The translations under genes and the position numbers were made by a program. The notes under the pieces are model-generated. The model was not told the DNA's origin. It did not search any database and saw nothing but the letters and a program-made list of their open reading frames with translations. Shown here one piece after another: positions 27,404 through 37,386 of a DNA stretch of 64,000 nucleotides (position 1 is its first letter; every line of letters begins with the position of its first letter). The stretch comes from Methylophaga marina (lineage in GTDB: Bacteria > Pseudomonadota > Gammaproteobacteria > Nitrosococcales > Methylophagaceae), in the NCBI RefSeq assembly GCF_030296755.1, contig NZ_AP027741.1, positions 2,481,475 to 2,545,474 of the forward strand, written 5' to 3'.

Positions 27404-29244
27404 ATGGCTGAAGCAGTTAAGCAAACAAAAACGAGCGAATTTGATTCAGCCTCCTTCCTAAAAACCTGACTAGCCGGCCCGGTGTGTATCGCATGATCGA
27501 TGACACCGGAACGGTGATTTATGTTGGTAAGGCCAAAAACCTTAAGAAACGTGTTTCCAGTTATTTTCGCAAAACCGGTTTAACAGCCAAAACACGTGTC
27601 ATGGTCGCTCAGATCGCAACCATTGAAACTACCGTCACCCACACTGAAAACGAAGCATTAATCCTTGAAAACAATTTAATTAAGGAATTAATGCCACGTT
27701 ACAACATTCTGCTGCGTGATGATAAAAGCTATCCTTATTTATTAATATCAGGCGATAAATTTCCCCGGTTAAGCTATCACCGCGGTGCTAAACGCAAAGC
27801 AGGGCGTTATTTCGGCCCATATCCCAGTGCCGGGGCTGTAAGGGATAGTCTCAACTTGCTGCAAAAACTCTTTCCTGTCAGACAATGCGAAGACAGTTAT
27901 TACCAAAACCGCTCGCGCCCATGCCTGCAATATCAGATTAAACGCTGTACAGCACCCTGTGTTGGTCTAATCAGTGAAGAAGAATATAAAAAAGATGTCG
28001 AACACACGATTATGTTTTTGGAAGGCAAAAACAAACAGGTCATGGATGATTTGAGTGCCGAAATGGATGCTGCATCACAACGGCTCGACTTTGAACAGGC
28101 TGCGGCTATTCGCGATAAAGTGATTGCTCTACGTCGGGTACAGGAACGCCAATATGTCAGCTCAGACCAAGGTGAGTTTGATGTGTTGGCAGCGATTGTC
28201 AAAGATGGCATGGCTGTTGTTGAAGTCTGTTTTATCCGTGGTGGACGTAACCTCGGTAGTAAAAGTTATTTTCCAAAAGGCTCAGGTGACAGCAGCCCTG
28301 AAGAATTATTATCGGCTTTCGTTCCTCAGTATTATCTGGGCAAAAATGTACCCACAGAAATCTTAGTTAGCCATGAGCCAGAATACAGAGATTTAATTCA
28401 GGATGTGCTGCAAACTGAATCTGGTCACAAGGTCAGCCTAAGAAAACCTCAACGAGGTCAGGGCGTTCGCTGGATGCAGATGGCCTCTACCAATGCGGAT
28501 ATCAGCCTGACTCAACGGTTAAGTAGCCGTTCCAATTTACTACAGCGATTTGAGATGTTGCAGGATGCGTTAAGCCTGGATGAATTACCCAAACGTATCG
28601 AGTGTTTTGATATTAGTCATACTCGCGGTGAACGAACTGTTGCTTCATGTGTGGTGTTTGGGCTGGAAGGCGCGATTAAGGCGGATTATCGCAAGTTTAA
28701 TATCGAGGGTATTACCGGTGGCGATGATTACGCAGCGATGAATCAGGCATTAACACGCCGTTTCACGCGTTTGCAGAAAGGCGAAGGTAAGCGGCCTGAT
28801 CTCTTATTAATAGATGGTGGTAAAGGTCAAATCAAAGAAGCACAAGAAGTGCTCGAAGAACTCAATTTATCTGACTTACCTATATTAGGTATCGCAAAAG
28901 GGCCAGAACGCCGACCAGGTGAGGAAACATTATTCCTGGTGGGTAGAGAAGGAGAAGTCACGCTGACAGCCGATTCGCCAGCACTGCATTTATTGCAACA
29001 AGTGCGGGATGAAGCTCATCGCTTTGCGATTACGGGTCACCGACAGCGACGCGCTAAGGCACGTAAAACTTCCACACTTGAACATATTGAAGGCTTAGGG
29101 CCCAAACGCAGACAAAAGTTGTTACAGCAGTTTGGTGGACTTCAGGAAGTGCAACGCGCTGGTGTGGAAGATTTAGCCAAGGTGGACGGTATCAGTAAAT
29201 CCCTTGCTCAAAAAATCTATGATGTCTTTCACGGCGATCATTAA
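27404..29244 (+). CDS. uvrC: UvrABC excinuclease subunit C; reading frame broken near 27462
   Basis: UvrC makes both incisions in nucleotide excision repair. The natural start is the ATG at 27404 (MAEAVKQTKTSEFD), but the frame breaks at the five-A run 27460-27464. Adding one A gives FLKNLTSRPGVYRM and a 613-residue protein of normal length. Seen in order are the GIY-YIG domain (RPGVYRMIDDTGTVIYVGKA), the Cys-containing SRPCLQYQIKRCTAPC, the UVR domain (near 205-235, FEQAAAIRDKV), the RNase H-like 3' nuclease with ECFDISHTRG and LLIDGGKGQ, and C-terminal tandem helix-hairpin-helix motifs. The broken version would lack the start of the 5' nuclease domain. Confidence 0.95.
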
Positions 29245-29293
29245 GCACGCATAGTGATACCATAAACATGATTTTAATTTTAAGTGACACAAG

Positions 29294-29851
29294 ATGTTGA
29301 ATTTACCAAATATTTTAAGCTGCTTACGGATTCTGTTAGTTCCTATTCTGATTCTGTTCTATTTTTTACCTATACCTTCTGCATCAGTCTGGGCTGCTTT
29401 GATATTTGCCATTGCCGCGTTTACTGACTGGCTGGATGGTTATCTCGCAAGAAAGTGGGAACAAACCTCGGCGTTTGGTGCCTTTCTCGACCCGGTCGCC
29501 GATAAACTGATTGTGGTGATGGCGCTGATTATGGTCCTGTTTAAAAGTCCTGTCTGGTACATCCTGATACCGGTGACATTAATCATCGCACGTGAATTAA
29601 TTGTTTCCGCATTACGTGAATGGATGGCCGAATTAGGGCAGAGAAATGCCGTTAAGGTATCTCAAATGGGTAAGTGGAAAACCACCTTCCAGATGCTGGC
29701 CATTGCCTGCCTGATTTACTATAAGCCCTTATTTGGATTACCAGTTTTTGAAATTGGTGTAGCACTCCTGTATGCGGCAGCGTGGTTAACGATGCAGTCA
29801 ATGTACTACTATCTTTTAGCGGCTTGGCCAATGATGCGAAATAAGGGTTGA
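29294..29851 (+). CDS. pgsA: CDP-diacylglycerol-glycerol-3-phosphate 3-phosphatidyltransferase
   Basis: PgsA makes phosphatidylglycerol phosphate, the committed step to phosphatidylglycerol and cardiolipin, in the inner membrane. The CDP-alcohol phosphotransferase motif is complete: DWLDGYLARKWEQTSAFGAF continuing to LDPVADK, with all catalytic aspartates. The 185-residue protein has about five to six hydrophobic segments and the usual N-terminus MLNLPNILSCLRILLVP. The order uvrC-pgsA-tRNA-Gly-tRNA-Cys is a common gammaproteobacterial arrangement. Confidence 0.96.
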   Translation: MLNLPNILSCLRILLVPILILFYFLPIPSASVWAALIFAIAAFTDWLDGYLARKWEQTSAFGAFLDPVADKLIVVMALIMVLFKSPVWYILIPVTLIIARELIVSALREWMAELGQRNAVKVSQMGKWKTTFQMLAIACLIYYKPLFGLPVFEIGVALLYAAAWLTMQSMYYYLLAAWPMMRNKG

Positions 29852-29875
29852 CATAAAAAATGAAGTGCCTATAAT
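29848..29875 (+). promoter_or_regulatory. Consensus sigma70 promoter of the tRNA-Gly/tRNA-Cys unit
   Basis: TTGACA (29848-29853), a 16-base spacer and TATAAT (29870-29875) are both perfect matches. The promoter overlaps the pgsA stop codon and would start transcription a few bases before the tRNA at 29890. Confidence 0.9.
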
Positions 29876-29889
29876 GCACGTCTTCCTCA

Positions 29890-29965
29890 GCGGGAATAGC
29901 TCAGCTGGTAGAGCACAACCTTGCCAAGGTTGGGGTCGCGAGTTCGAATCTCGTTTCCCGCTCCA
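29890..29965 (+). tRNA. tRNA-Gly (anticodon GCC)
   Basis: 76 bases form a complete cloverleaf. The acceptor GCGGGAA pairs with TTCCCGC and the gene-encoded CCA is present. The anticodon loop CTTGCCAAG carries GCC, and the T-arm contains GTTCGAATC. Confidence 0.97.
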
Positions 29966-29972
29966 AGAATAT

Positions 29973-30011
29973 AAAAAGCCGCGGTCAGTCAAGTCACTAT
30001 CGCGGCTTTTT
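29973..30011 (+). terminator. Terminator/processing hairpin between the two tRNAs
   Basis: AAAAAGCCGCG and CGCGGCTTTTT enclose a 17-base loop just after tRNA-Gly. It may attenuate transcription into tRNA-Cys or guide processing. Confidence 0.75.
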
Positions 30012-30033
30012 AGTCTTAGACTCAATGAAAAAT

Positions 30034-30107
30034 GGCTGGGTGGCAGAGTGGTCATGCAGCGGACTGCAACTCCGTTAACGCCGGTTCGATTCCGACCCCA
30101 GCCTCCA
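30034..30107 (+). tRNA. tRNA-Cys (anticodon GCA)
   Basis: 74 bases with acceptor GGCTGGG/CCCAGCC, encoded CCA, anticodon loop ACTGCAACT (GCA) and T-loop GTTCGATTC. The large-scale fold is complete. Confidence 0.96.
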
Positions 30108-30139
30108 TTTTCAAGCTCACACAAAGACATCAGTATCAG

Positions 30140-30160
30140 GCGCTTTTAAGCGCTTTTTTT
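30140..30160 (+). terminator. Rho-independent terminator after tRNA-Cys
   Basis: GCGCT-TTTA-AGCGC followed by seven T residues. It also separates the tRNAs from the convergent diguanylate cyclase gene. Confidence 0.85.
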
Positions 30161-30172
30161 ATGCCTGTTATT

Positions 30173-31429
30173 CTAAATAGGCACGGCTAGAGTGAGTTTG
30201 TCTCTGCCATTGGCTTTCGATTCGTACAATGCTTTATCGATAACACAAAATAAATCTCTTGTGTTGGCAATGGGGAACAGATCCGTGTGGTATAGACCTG
30301 CGCTGATTGTGGCGTTGATGTGTTGACCTTCGAAGTTAAAGTGATGTGACCGGGTTTGGTTGATTAACTCTTGTATGATGTCTTGTGCTCTTTCAGATGG
30401 TAACCGGTTTAATATAACAACAAACTCCTCACCACCTACTCGATAGGCTTTGTCGCTATCACGCCCTTGGGATTGTAAAATCTCTGCAAACTCTTTTAAG
30501 ACATGATCCCCTGCTAAATGCCCATAGGCATCATTAATCTTTTTGAAAAAGTCGATATCGATAAGCGCGATACCAAAAGGACACTGGTTTGCATGAAAGC
30601 CTTTTATTAAGGCTTCTATTTCGAACTCTAATGTAAGCCGGTTATTTAAGTTAGTGAGTGGATCTTTACTGGCGAGATCTTTGAGTTGTTTATTAGCTGC
30701 TTCCAGTTTGTACGTGCGTAATTCTATCTGTTCTTCGAGACTATTCAGCAGCCGCTGTTCAGCTTCACGTGATTTGATAACTTCTTTTGCCATCGGTCTA
30801 AAGATAAAAATCACTTCAAGGACAAGCGTGAGCAGGGTGATTAACCAGAGTCCAACTTCCAGGTTCTTGATGATACGGAGTCTTTCATCACCTTCGAATT
30901 GATATTGATTGACAGCTTTATCTAAATCAATAAGTAAATCTTCGGAGACATTGTCGATTTGATTCATTAATGTCAGGAAGGTGTGTTCGTCCTCAGTGTC
31001 GATAAGCTGTGTGGCTGTATTCAAGTATTGATTGACACGATCATAGAGGTTGATATCACCAAAATAGAGGTGTCGGATAGCTTCTGACTGTTCGAGTGTT
31101 TGATTATTTTTCAGTTGGCCTGAGGCAAGTTGTTGATTAGCCTCACCCATCTTGTTTATATGCTGAGTTAAGGCATCCTCGGTGGTGTCTTGCTCTGAGT
31201 TTGTTATGAAGCGTTGTTGATATAAACGGTGGATGTCGAGTGCAATATGTTGACTCAACATGCGTTGACTGCCTGAGATATTGACGACATAGGCCGTATT
31301 ATCGACATCGGATATGGCAGATTTTAATGTGTAGGCAGCGAAACTGGACAGTATGGCAATAAGCACAACAGCCAGCATGTAGCGCTTGGTGATAAGTCTA
31401 TGCAGTGCGGGCTGTGTATTATCTGCCAT
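30173..31429 (-). CDS. Membrane diguanylate cyclase with PilJ/NarX-like periplasmic sensor
   Basis: The enzyme makes c-di-GMP from two GTP. The 418-residue protein has two membrane helices (about 15-35 and 190-210) flanking a helical periplasmic sensor with SGSQRMLSQHIALDIHRLYQQ, like the N-terminal domain of PilJ and nitrate sensors. A coiled coil and a GGDEF domain follow. The active site is intact (RVGGEEFVVIL), with an inhibitory I-site RDSD five residues before it. It is expected to be active and product-inhibited. The ligand is unknown; the NarX-like family hints at nitrate or another anion, which is speculative. It lies beside an HD-GYP gene of opposite activity. Confidence 0.93.
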   Translation of the reverse strand: MADNTQPALHRLITKRYMLAVVLIAILSSFAAYTLKSAISDVDNTAYVVNISGSQRMLSQHIALDIHRLYQQRFITNSEQDTTEDALTQHINKMGEANQQLASGQLKNNQTLEQSEAIRHLYFGDINLYDRVNQYLNTATQLIDTEDEHTFLTLMNQIDNVSEDLLIDLDKAVNQYQFEGDERLRIIKNLEVGLWLITLLTLVLEVIFIFRPMAKEVIKSREAEQRLLNSLEEQIELRTYKLEAANKQLKDLASKDPLTNLNNRLTLEFEIEALIKGFHANQCPFGIALIDIDFFKKINDAYGHLAGDHVLKEFAEILQSQGRDSDKAYRVGGEEFVVILNRLPSERAQDIIQELINQTRSHHFNFEGQHINATISAGLYHTDLFPIANTRDLFCVIDKALYESKANGRDKLTLAVPI

Positions 31430-31523
31430 AATATCTATTCATTTATATTATCGCTCATGAGATATCTCTCACTCATATATACCTTGCCTGTGAGCACATG
31501 GCTAGTCTAATTCACATATTAAA

Positions 31524-32738
31524 CTATAACCATAAGTTTTCTAAGGATTTGAAATCCCAATCAGCAGGTTCTTCTGGTCCTTCGATGCTCTCTTTACAGC
31601 TTTTTGCTGCCAAATCGATCACTTGTATAGGAATGGGGGCGTTTGAACGCGTTGAGAAGAACACTTTCACTTTGGGTTTGAGTAAAGACTCTGTTCCGGG
31701 TTCAACCACCACAGCTAGGCGCTGTGAGGTGAGACGAACCAGTGAACCAATGGGATAAATCCCTACAGATTTAACAAAACTATTAAAAATTTGTTTATCA
31801 AAATGACCTTCCCATTTCGACATTTCTCGTATGGTATTGGCGGGTTCCCATGGTTTTTTATAGGCTCGCTCCGATGTTACGGCATCGTAGACGTCACAAA
31901 TAGCCGCCATTCGGGCTAAAACCGAGATTTCATCAGCAGGCAGTCGGTTTGGATAACCGGTACCGTTCATTTTTTCGTGGTGATTTAAAGCAATATCGAT
32001 GACTTCAGCTTCGGCTCCACCATCTTGCAGAATTTTGGCGCCAACGATGGTGTGCTTTTTCATCACGTCATATTCAGAATCAGTGAGTTTGCCGGGCTTG
32101 TTTAATATATCGAGCGGCATGGCTGCTTTGCCTAAGTCATGCATCAGCCCGCCGATGCCAGCAAGACGTGTTTGTTCTTTATCTAGACCCATTTGATTGG
32201 CAAGTGCAAGCATGAGTGCACAAACCGCCACAGAGTGCATATAGGTGTAATCATCATGCGTTTTTAAGCGGGCAACACTAAGGATGGCGGCTGAATTACG
32301 TTGAACCAGAGAATCAATCTCGCCCACTAAGGGAAGGGTGGTGTGAGGATCAATGGCTTTGCCCAAGCGAATGTCATTAAACATGGACATGATTTGGGGT
32401 TTGGCATCCTGACACAGTTTTCTTGCACGCTCTATTTCATTCTCTATTGATGAAGAACTAGGCACCGGTTTGGTTTCTGCTGACTTGCTCTCTTCAACTG
32501 CCTCTGTCGATGCTTTTTGCTCGACTTTGTTTTCAACTGTTGCTGGGGCGGACGTATCGTCTCCCTTGTCAGTATCTATCCAAAGATCTTTTATGCCAGC
32601 GTCATGGATGCGTTTAATGTCATTGGGATCAGTAACAAGAAAGCTGCTGCGAATGAACGGATGCTGGATCCAGGAACCACCAAGCTTCTGAATATACATA
32701 CCAATGCGTAATTCAGAACTGTTAATACGCTTTATCAA
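31524..32738 (-). CDS. HD-GYP domain phosphodiesterase with N-terminal DUF3391
   Basis: The 404-residue protein begins with DUF3391 (ELRIGMYIQKLGGSWIQHPF), followed by an Ala/Glu/Ser-rich linker (about residues 65-95) and an HD-GYP domain. Metal and signature residues are present: LAGIGGLMHDLGKAAMP (HD), ALNHHEKMNGTGYP (GYP), and ICDVYDAVTSERAYKKP. It should hydrolyse c-di-GMP to pGpG or GMP. No receiver or membrane part is seen, so it is a cytoplasmic stand-alone enzyme. Together with the adjacent cyclase it makes a make/break pair. Confidence 0.93.
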   Translation of the reverse strand: MIKRINSSELRIGMYIQKLGGSWIQHPFIRSSFLVTDPNDIKRIHDAGIKDLWIDTDKGDDTSAPATVENKVEQKASTEAVEESKSAETKPVPSSSSIENEIERARKLCQDAKPQIMSMFNDIRLGKAIDPHTTLPLVGEIDSLVQRNSAAILSVARLKTHDDYTYMHSVAVCALMLALANQMGLDKEQTRLAGIGGLMHDLGKAAMPLDILNKPGKLTDSEYDVMKKHTIVGAKILQDGGAEAEVIDIALNHHEKMNGTGYPNRLPADEISVLARMAAICDVYDAVTSERAYKKPWEPANTIREMSKWEGHFDKQIFNSFVKSVGIYPIGSLVRLTSQRLAVVVEPGTESLLKPKVKVFFSTRSNAPIPIQVIDLAAKSCKESIEGPEEPADWDFKSLENLWL

Positions 32739-33049
32739 GACTGTTCTCCCTCAAATCAACATGTTTTTTATAGTTATGAGTCAAACATACCTTGCATTGA
32801 CCGGGGCATCAATAGCTATTTCTATCATCTTGGTCTGAGCAGTTTAATGCTGAGATCATTAGTCTATGACACCTTGTTAATGTTGCTATATCCAGCGATA
32901 AGCCATAAGCCGGGAGAATGGCGATGGACTTTGTGTTGGCTAAAAAATGATCATTTAATAAGAGGATGTTAATCGATGTATAGAAGGGTGGTGTGATTGA
33001 TATGTTATTCTCAGTGGCACTATTTTCACCACAAGATTAGGAATGAAGT
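32739..33049. other. Intergenic region between divergent HD-GYP and PLD-VTT genes
   Basis: These 311 bases hold no convincing gene. A 25-codon hydrophobic frame from an ATG at 32761 lacks a ribosome-binding site. A sigma54-like TGGCAC at 33014 lacks the -12 GC. Promoters of both flanking genes must be here but no strong match was found. Confidence 0.6.
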
Positions 33050-35167
33050 GTGACCAAAGCACCCATATTGAATGAAGGCAGCAATTGTTGGCAAAAAAAG
33101 CAGGCAAAACAAGTTGCAGTGTTAATTGATGGGGAGAATTATTTTGGTGCATTGCATGCCGCGATCCAGCAAGCGAAACATACCGTCTACATACTTTCCT
33201 GGGATATCGACAGCCGTATGCAGCTTATCAGAAATGATGAGCAAACTAGTGATTTGCCAGCAGAGCTGGGCGCATTTATCAGTGAAGTGCTCAACCGCAA
33301 TCCAGATCTTGATATCTATATTCTCAATTGGGATTGGGCGATGGTTTATACCATGGAACGTGAATGGTTACCCATGTATAAGCCTGCTTGGAAGTCTCAA
33401 AAAAGACTGCATTTCAAGTTAGATGGAGAATGTCCTTTAGGGGCATCGCAACATCAGAAAGTGGTGGTTATCGATGATGATATTGCCTTCTCAGGTGGCT
33501 TTGATATTGGCAAAAGCCGTTGGGATAGCTCTGCACATAAAGCGGATGATGCCAGACGTACCGATCCTGATGGGCATCGATATCCTCCTTTTCATGATGT
33601 GCAAATGCTGGTTCAGGGTGAGGCGGCAGCCGCTTTGGGCGACCTGGCTAGAGAACGCTGGCTTAAAGCCACGGGAGAACAGCTGCAAAAACCGCCACAA
33701 AGAACAGGGACTGCCTGGCCGGATTATATTGAGCCGTGGTTTGAAAATATTGAGGTGGCCATCAGTCGAACCATACCTGAATATCACGAACAAAAAGAGG
33801 TTCGTGAGGTAGAGCAGCTGTATATGGACAGCTTAAAAGCGGCTGAAAACTTGATCTACATGGAGAATCAGTATTTTACGTCCTGGAAGATCGCAGATTT
33901 ACTAGCTGAGCGACTTCAAGAACGAAATGGTCCCGATATTGTTTTAGTTCTTCCATTGATGACGGGCGGCTGGCTGGAACAGGCTACCATGGATGTTTTG
34001 CGTTTTCGTGTGGCTTGTAAGCTGAAAGAAGCAGATACGCATAATCGCCTGAGAATTTGTTACCCACATCGCGATGAACTGGGTGACTCTTACATCAGTG
34101 TGCATGGCAAAATCACAGTGATAGATGATCGACTTATGAGAGTGGGGTCTGCCAATCTGAGTAACCGCTCTATGGGGCTTGATAGCGAATGTGATCTCGT
34201 TATCGAAGCCGATACAGAAGAGAATAAAGCGACTATCAGCCGTTTTCGAGAGCGTTTACTGAGTGAACACTTTGGCATAACAGAAGACCAACTTAGACAA
34301 AATCTTTCTCAGGAAACCTCTTTGATTCGTTTAATTGATGCTGGCCAGGATGACGCACATACACTGCGTGAACTTGACTGCCGTGTATCCGATTATGCTA
34401 ACCAGATGTTACCGACATCTGCGGTGGTGGATCCTGAAAGACCAATCGATTCTGAAGAGTTGACCAAAATGTTTATCCCTGTTGATGAGCCAACATCCGC
34501 CAAAAAACAATGGTGGAAAATTGTGGCCGTGTTGGCTGTTGTGCTCATCATGACCGCCATCTGGCGGTGGACACCACTGAGTGAATGGTTAAATCCCGAG
34601 ACGCTGCAACATGCAGCAGAGGGCATAAAATCACATCCATTAACACCACTGATTGTTGTGGGTATTTTTGCCGTAGCCGGACTGATTGCTTTTCCTGTAA
34701 CACTATTGATAATTACGACGGCACTGACTTTTGGGCCGCTATGGGGAAGTGTGTATTCAATCATTGGTTCATTAGTGAGTGGTTTGATGGGCTATGCCGT
34801 TGGTCATTACCTGGGACGAAATACCATTCAGAAACTTGCTGGTTCCAGTATAAACAAACTAAGTCGTCGTTTAGCTAAGCATGGCGTTTTAGCTATCATT
34901 ACTGTCAGAATTATTCCCGTGGCTCCGTTTACGGTCATCAACATGGTGGCAGGTGGCTCACATATTAAAACCCGCGATTTTATTTTAGGAACAGTCATCG
35001 GTATGCTGCCCGGTATTTTAGGCATCACCGTTTTTGCTGATTCTTTGATGCGAACTATCCAAAACCCAGACCCCACTCAGATTGGAATTTTCATTGCTGT
35101 AGTGGTTGCCGTTGGCAGCATTATGTATGGATTAAAACGTCTGATTAACCGAAAAGAAGACAAATAA
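33050..35167 (+). CDS. Phospholipase D-like protein fused to a VTT (DedA/TVP38-like) membrane domain
   Basis: The 705-residue protein combines two modules. The first is a PLD-superfamily enzyme with two HKD motifs: QHQKVVVIDDDIAFSGGFD near 136 and VHGKITVIDDRLMRVGSANL near 352, both with the catalytic His and Lys. The second, from about residue 490, is a membrane part with the SNARE-associated/VTT signature, including GSLVSGLMGYAVGHYLGRN and RIIPVAPFTVINMVAGGS. VTT proteins move or scramble lipids, and PLDs transfer phosphatidyl groups, so lipid remodelling (cardiolipin synthase-like) is a reasonable inference. The GTG start at 33050 is provisional. A nuclease-like gene follows eight bases later. 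Confidence 0.88.
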   Translation: MTKAPILNEGSNCWQKKQAKQVAVLIDGENYFGALHAAIQQAKHTVYILSWDIDSRMQLIRNDEQTSDLPAELGAFISEVLNRNPDLDIYILNWDWAMVYTMEREWLPMYKPAWKSQKRLHFKLDGECPLGASQHQKVVVIDDDIAFSGGFDIGKSRWDSSAHKADDARRTDPDGHRYPPFHDVQMLVQGEAAAALGDLARERWLKATGEQLQKPPQRTGTAWPDYIEPWFENIEVAISRTIPEYHEQKEVREVEQLYMDSLKAAENLIYMENQYFTSWKIADLLAERLQERNGPDIVLVLPLMTGGWLEQATMDVLRFRVACKLKEADTHNRLRICYPHRDELGDSYISVHGKITVIDDRLMRVGSANLSNRSMGLDSECDLVIEADTEENKATISRFRERLLSEHFGITEDQLRQNLSQETSLIRLIDAGQDDAHTLRELDCRVSDYANQMLPTSAVVDPERPIDSEELTKMFIPVDEPTSAKKQWWKIVAVLAVVLIMTAIWRWTPLSEWLNPETLQHAAEGIKSHPLTPLIVVGIFAVAGLIAFPVTLLIITTALTFGPLWGSVYSIIGSLVSGLMGYAVGHYLGRNTIQKLAGSSINKLSRRLAKHGVLAIITVRIIPVAPFTVINMVAGGSHIKTRDFILGTVIGMLPGILGITVFADSLMRTIQNPDPTQIGIFIAVVVAVGSIMYGLKRLINRKEDK

Positions 35168-35175
35168 AACACTGA

Positions 35176-35861
35176 ATGGAGATTAGCTTAGCAACCTACA
35201 ATATTCACGCCTGCATCGGAACTGACGGACATTTCGACCCGTTCAGAATTGTTGACGTGATACGTGAAATGGATGCCGACATCATTGCTTTGCAAGAAGT
35301 CGAACATCATATGGTCAATGATATCGATCTGCTTGATTTTCTTGCTCAGCAGACCGGCATGATTGGCATTGCAGGCCCAACCATGTTTCGGGAGAGTCGA
35401 CACTATGGCAATGCCGTTTTAAGTAAATTTCCATTAACGTCTCATGAGCTGATTGACTTAAGTCTTGAACCCCATGAGCCCAGAGGGGCAATTCAACTCA
35501 GGCTGGAAATCGAGCAACATCAGCTTGTGATAATGACGACACATTTTGGTTTAAAACCAAAAGAACGTCAGTTTCAGGTTGAAAAACTCATGAGTCGCCT
35601 TGCTGAACATGAGGTCGATACGGCGGTCTTGATGGGCGATTTAAACGAATGGTTCTTATGGGGACGGACATTACGTCGCTTAAAAGCCTATTTTGATACC
35701 ACACCATCCAAAAAAGTTTCCCCAGTTTTTTCCCCGTATTTGCATTAGATCGTATCTGGGTACATCCACGTAAACACCTACTTTCCTTGAGTGTTCATCG
35801 AACAATGCTAGCTAAGAAAGCATCTGATCATTTGCCTGTTGTGGCAAAAATCCTGTTTTGA
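35176..35861 (+). CDS. Endonuclease/exonuclease/phosphatase family protein; reading frame broken near 35730
   Basis: The fold is the EEP superfamily, which includes AP endonucleases, sphingomyelinases and inositol phosphatases. Visible residues are ATYNIHACIG (Asn), IIALQEVEHH (catalytic Glu), MTTHFGLKPKERQFQ and VLMGDLNEW (Asp/Asn). The last third (ALDRIWVHPRK and SDHLPVVAKILF with the catalytic SDH) is in another frame. One extra base in the T6/C4 tract at 35726-35735 restores about 228 residues. As written the protein lacks the final His. It is in the same unit as the PLD-VTT gene, so a phospholipid or phosphodiester substrate is plausible. Confidence 0.87.
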
Positions 35862-35984
35862 CAATTTGAAGTCAATGTCTCAAATTGTTAGGGTAAAAAG
35901 AGTTTTAGAAAACAAAAGTATCTCCATATTCACTCTGGTGAATAACATTTCATGCACATACCCGCAGTCAACTCGGAAAAATAA

Positions 35985-37339
35985 ATGATGAAAATAAGGG
36001 CCAGCTTGTCCACGAGGAGCATGATCTTTAGTCAATGCATTGTGGCGTCTATGGCAGCATTACCAATGCAGTCAGTTACTGCTGAGGAACAGACGGTCGA
36101 GCAGTTACAATCTCGACTGAAAGCGCTTCAGGCAGAGTTACAATCAACACAGGCGGCTCTTGCAAAAGCAGAACAAGAAAAACAACTTTCGAATGCGAAA
36201 CTGGAAGAACTCTCCCGAGCTGAACCAACATTAGAACCTGACAATAAAATTCGTTTTGGTCATCTCAAAGTGGGCGGTGCTATCAGAGCAAATTATGCCG
36301 TCGGTGATTACCCCGAAACAGGAGGTGCCTCGCGTTCTTTTGATGATGGCGGTAATTTCGCCTTGGATACTTTTCGTATCAATTTGGATTATGAAAATGG
36401 ACCATATCTCGGTAAGCTAGAATACCGCTGGTACAACGGGTATAACTTTCTTCATACAGGATGGTTGGGATACCAATTTGACGAGAATCGGCAAATACAA
36501 GTTGGGGTAAATAGAGTGCCATTCGGCCCAGGTCCATACGGTGTTTCACAAAGTTGGTTTTTTGATCAACACTACTATCTTGGTTTGTCCGATGACATGG
36601 ATTTGGGTGTCAAATATCATCAATCAACAGATAACTGGGATTGGGATGTTGCCTATTACGTCTCAGATGAAGGTTCATATACCGGGTCCTCTCATCAGAG
36701 TGCTCGCTATTCTTATGATGTGGTAAATGAATCGGGTGATGGTTACGAAGAACGAAATCAATTTAACCTGCGTGGCATAAGACATTTTCAACATGGCGAA
36801 ATAGGGACTGATTTAGGCTTTTCTCTTCAATATTCACAGTTAAAAAGCCGTGGCTCGCAGGATGATGGGCACCATTACGCATTATCAGGCCATATGTTGA
36901 ATAAATGGCAGGCATTCACATTGGCTACACAACTGACTTATTACCGTTTTGATGTCGATCGTAATCAACCTTTAGGTACCAACAAATTAGTCCAAATGGG
37001 CGCTTACGACTTCCCCAGTACCACAGCGGCTGAAGCCTGGTTACCAGCTATCTCTCTAAGTTATCGTTACGATACTGACCAACTGCCTTGGTTGGACTAT
37101 GTCATGCCTTACGTCGAGTACAGTGTCCTTCTCAAACAAGAGCATGATTTTAACGATAGTGCCTTAGCAACAGTTGGTGCAGCTTGGGCGAGTGGTAATT
37201 GGTACATCTACACAGATCTAAGCGCCTCGAACGGTAATGAATTTATCGGGGGGATGACCCATTTGGTGATCGTCTCGGTGCTAATCAGAATGATGATTGG
37301 CAGACACGTTTTAATATCAATTTTGGCTACTACTTCTAG
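35985..37339 (+). CDS. Outer-membrane porin-like protein with N-terminal coiled coil; reading frame broken near 37250
   Basis: A signal peptide (through ALPMQSVTAEE, about residue 36) is followed by a short coiled coil (TVEQLQSRLKALQAELQSTQ), as in trimeric porins that attach to peptidoglycan, and then a long series of alternating aromatic beta strands. The reading frame breaks at the six-G run 37248-37253; one added G gives the terminal NINFGYYF with the final Phe expected for outer-membrane barrels and a length of about 451 residues. It lies just before the BCCT transporter gene and probably feeds it with substrate. Confidence 0.8.
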
Positions 37340-37386
37340 GTGCTGAATATTCGTACTTACAATAATAATCATAGAGAGAGTCCGTA

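Noticed and set aside
32761..32838. 25-codon hydrophobic ORF starting MFFIVMSQTY
   Set aside because: No ribosome-binding site and no supporting context; one helix of 25 residues arises easily by chance.
33014..33030. Sigma54-like TGGCAC before the PLD-VTT gene
   Set aside because: The -12 GC is missing (TTTCAC at that place), so the essential dinucleotide spacing is not met.
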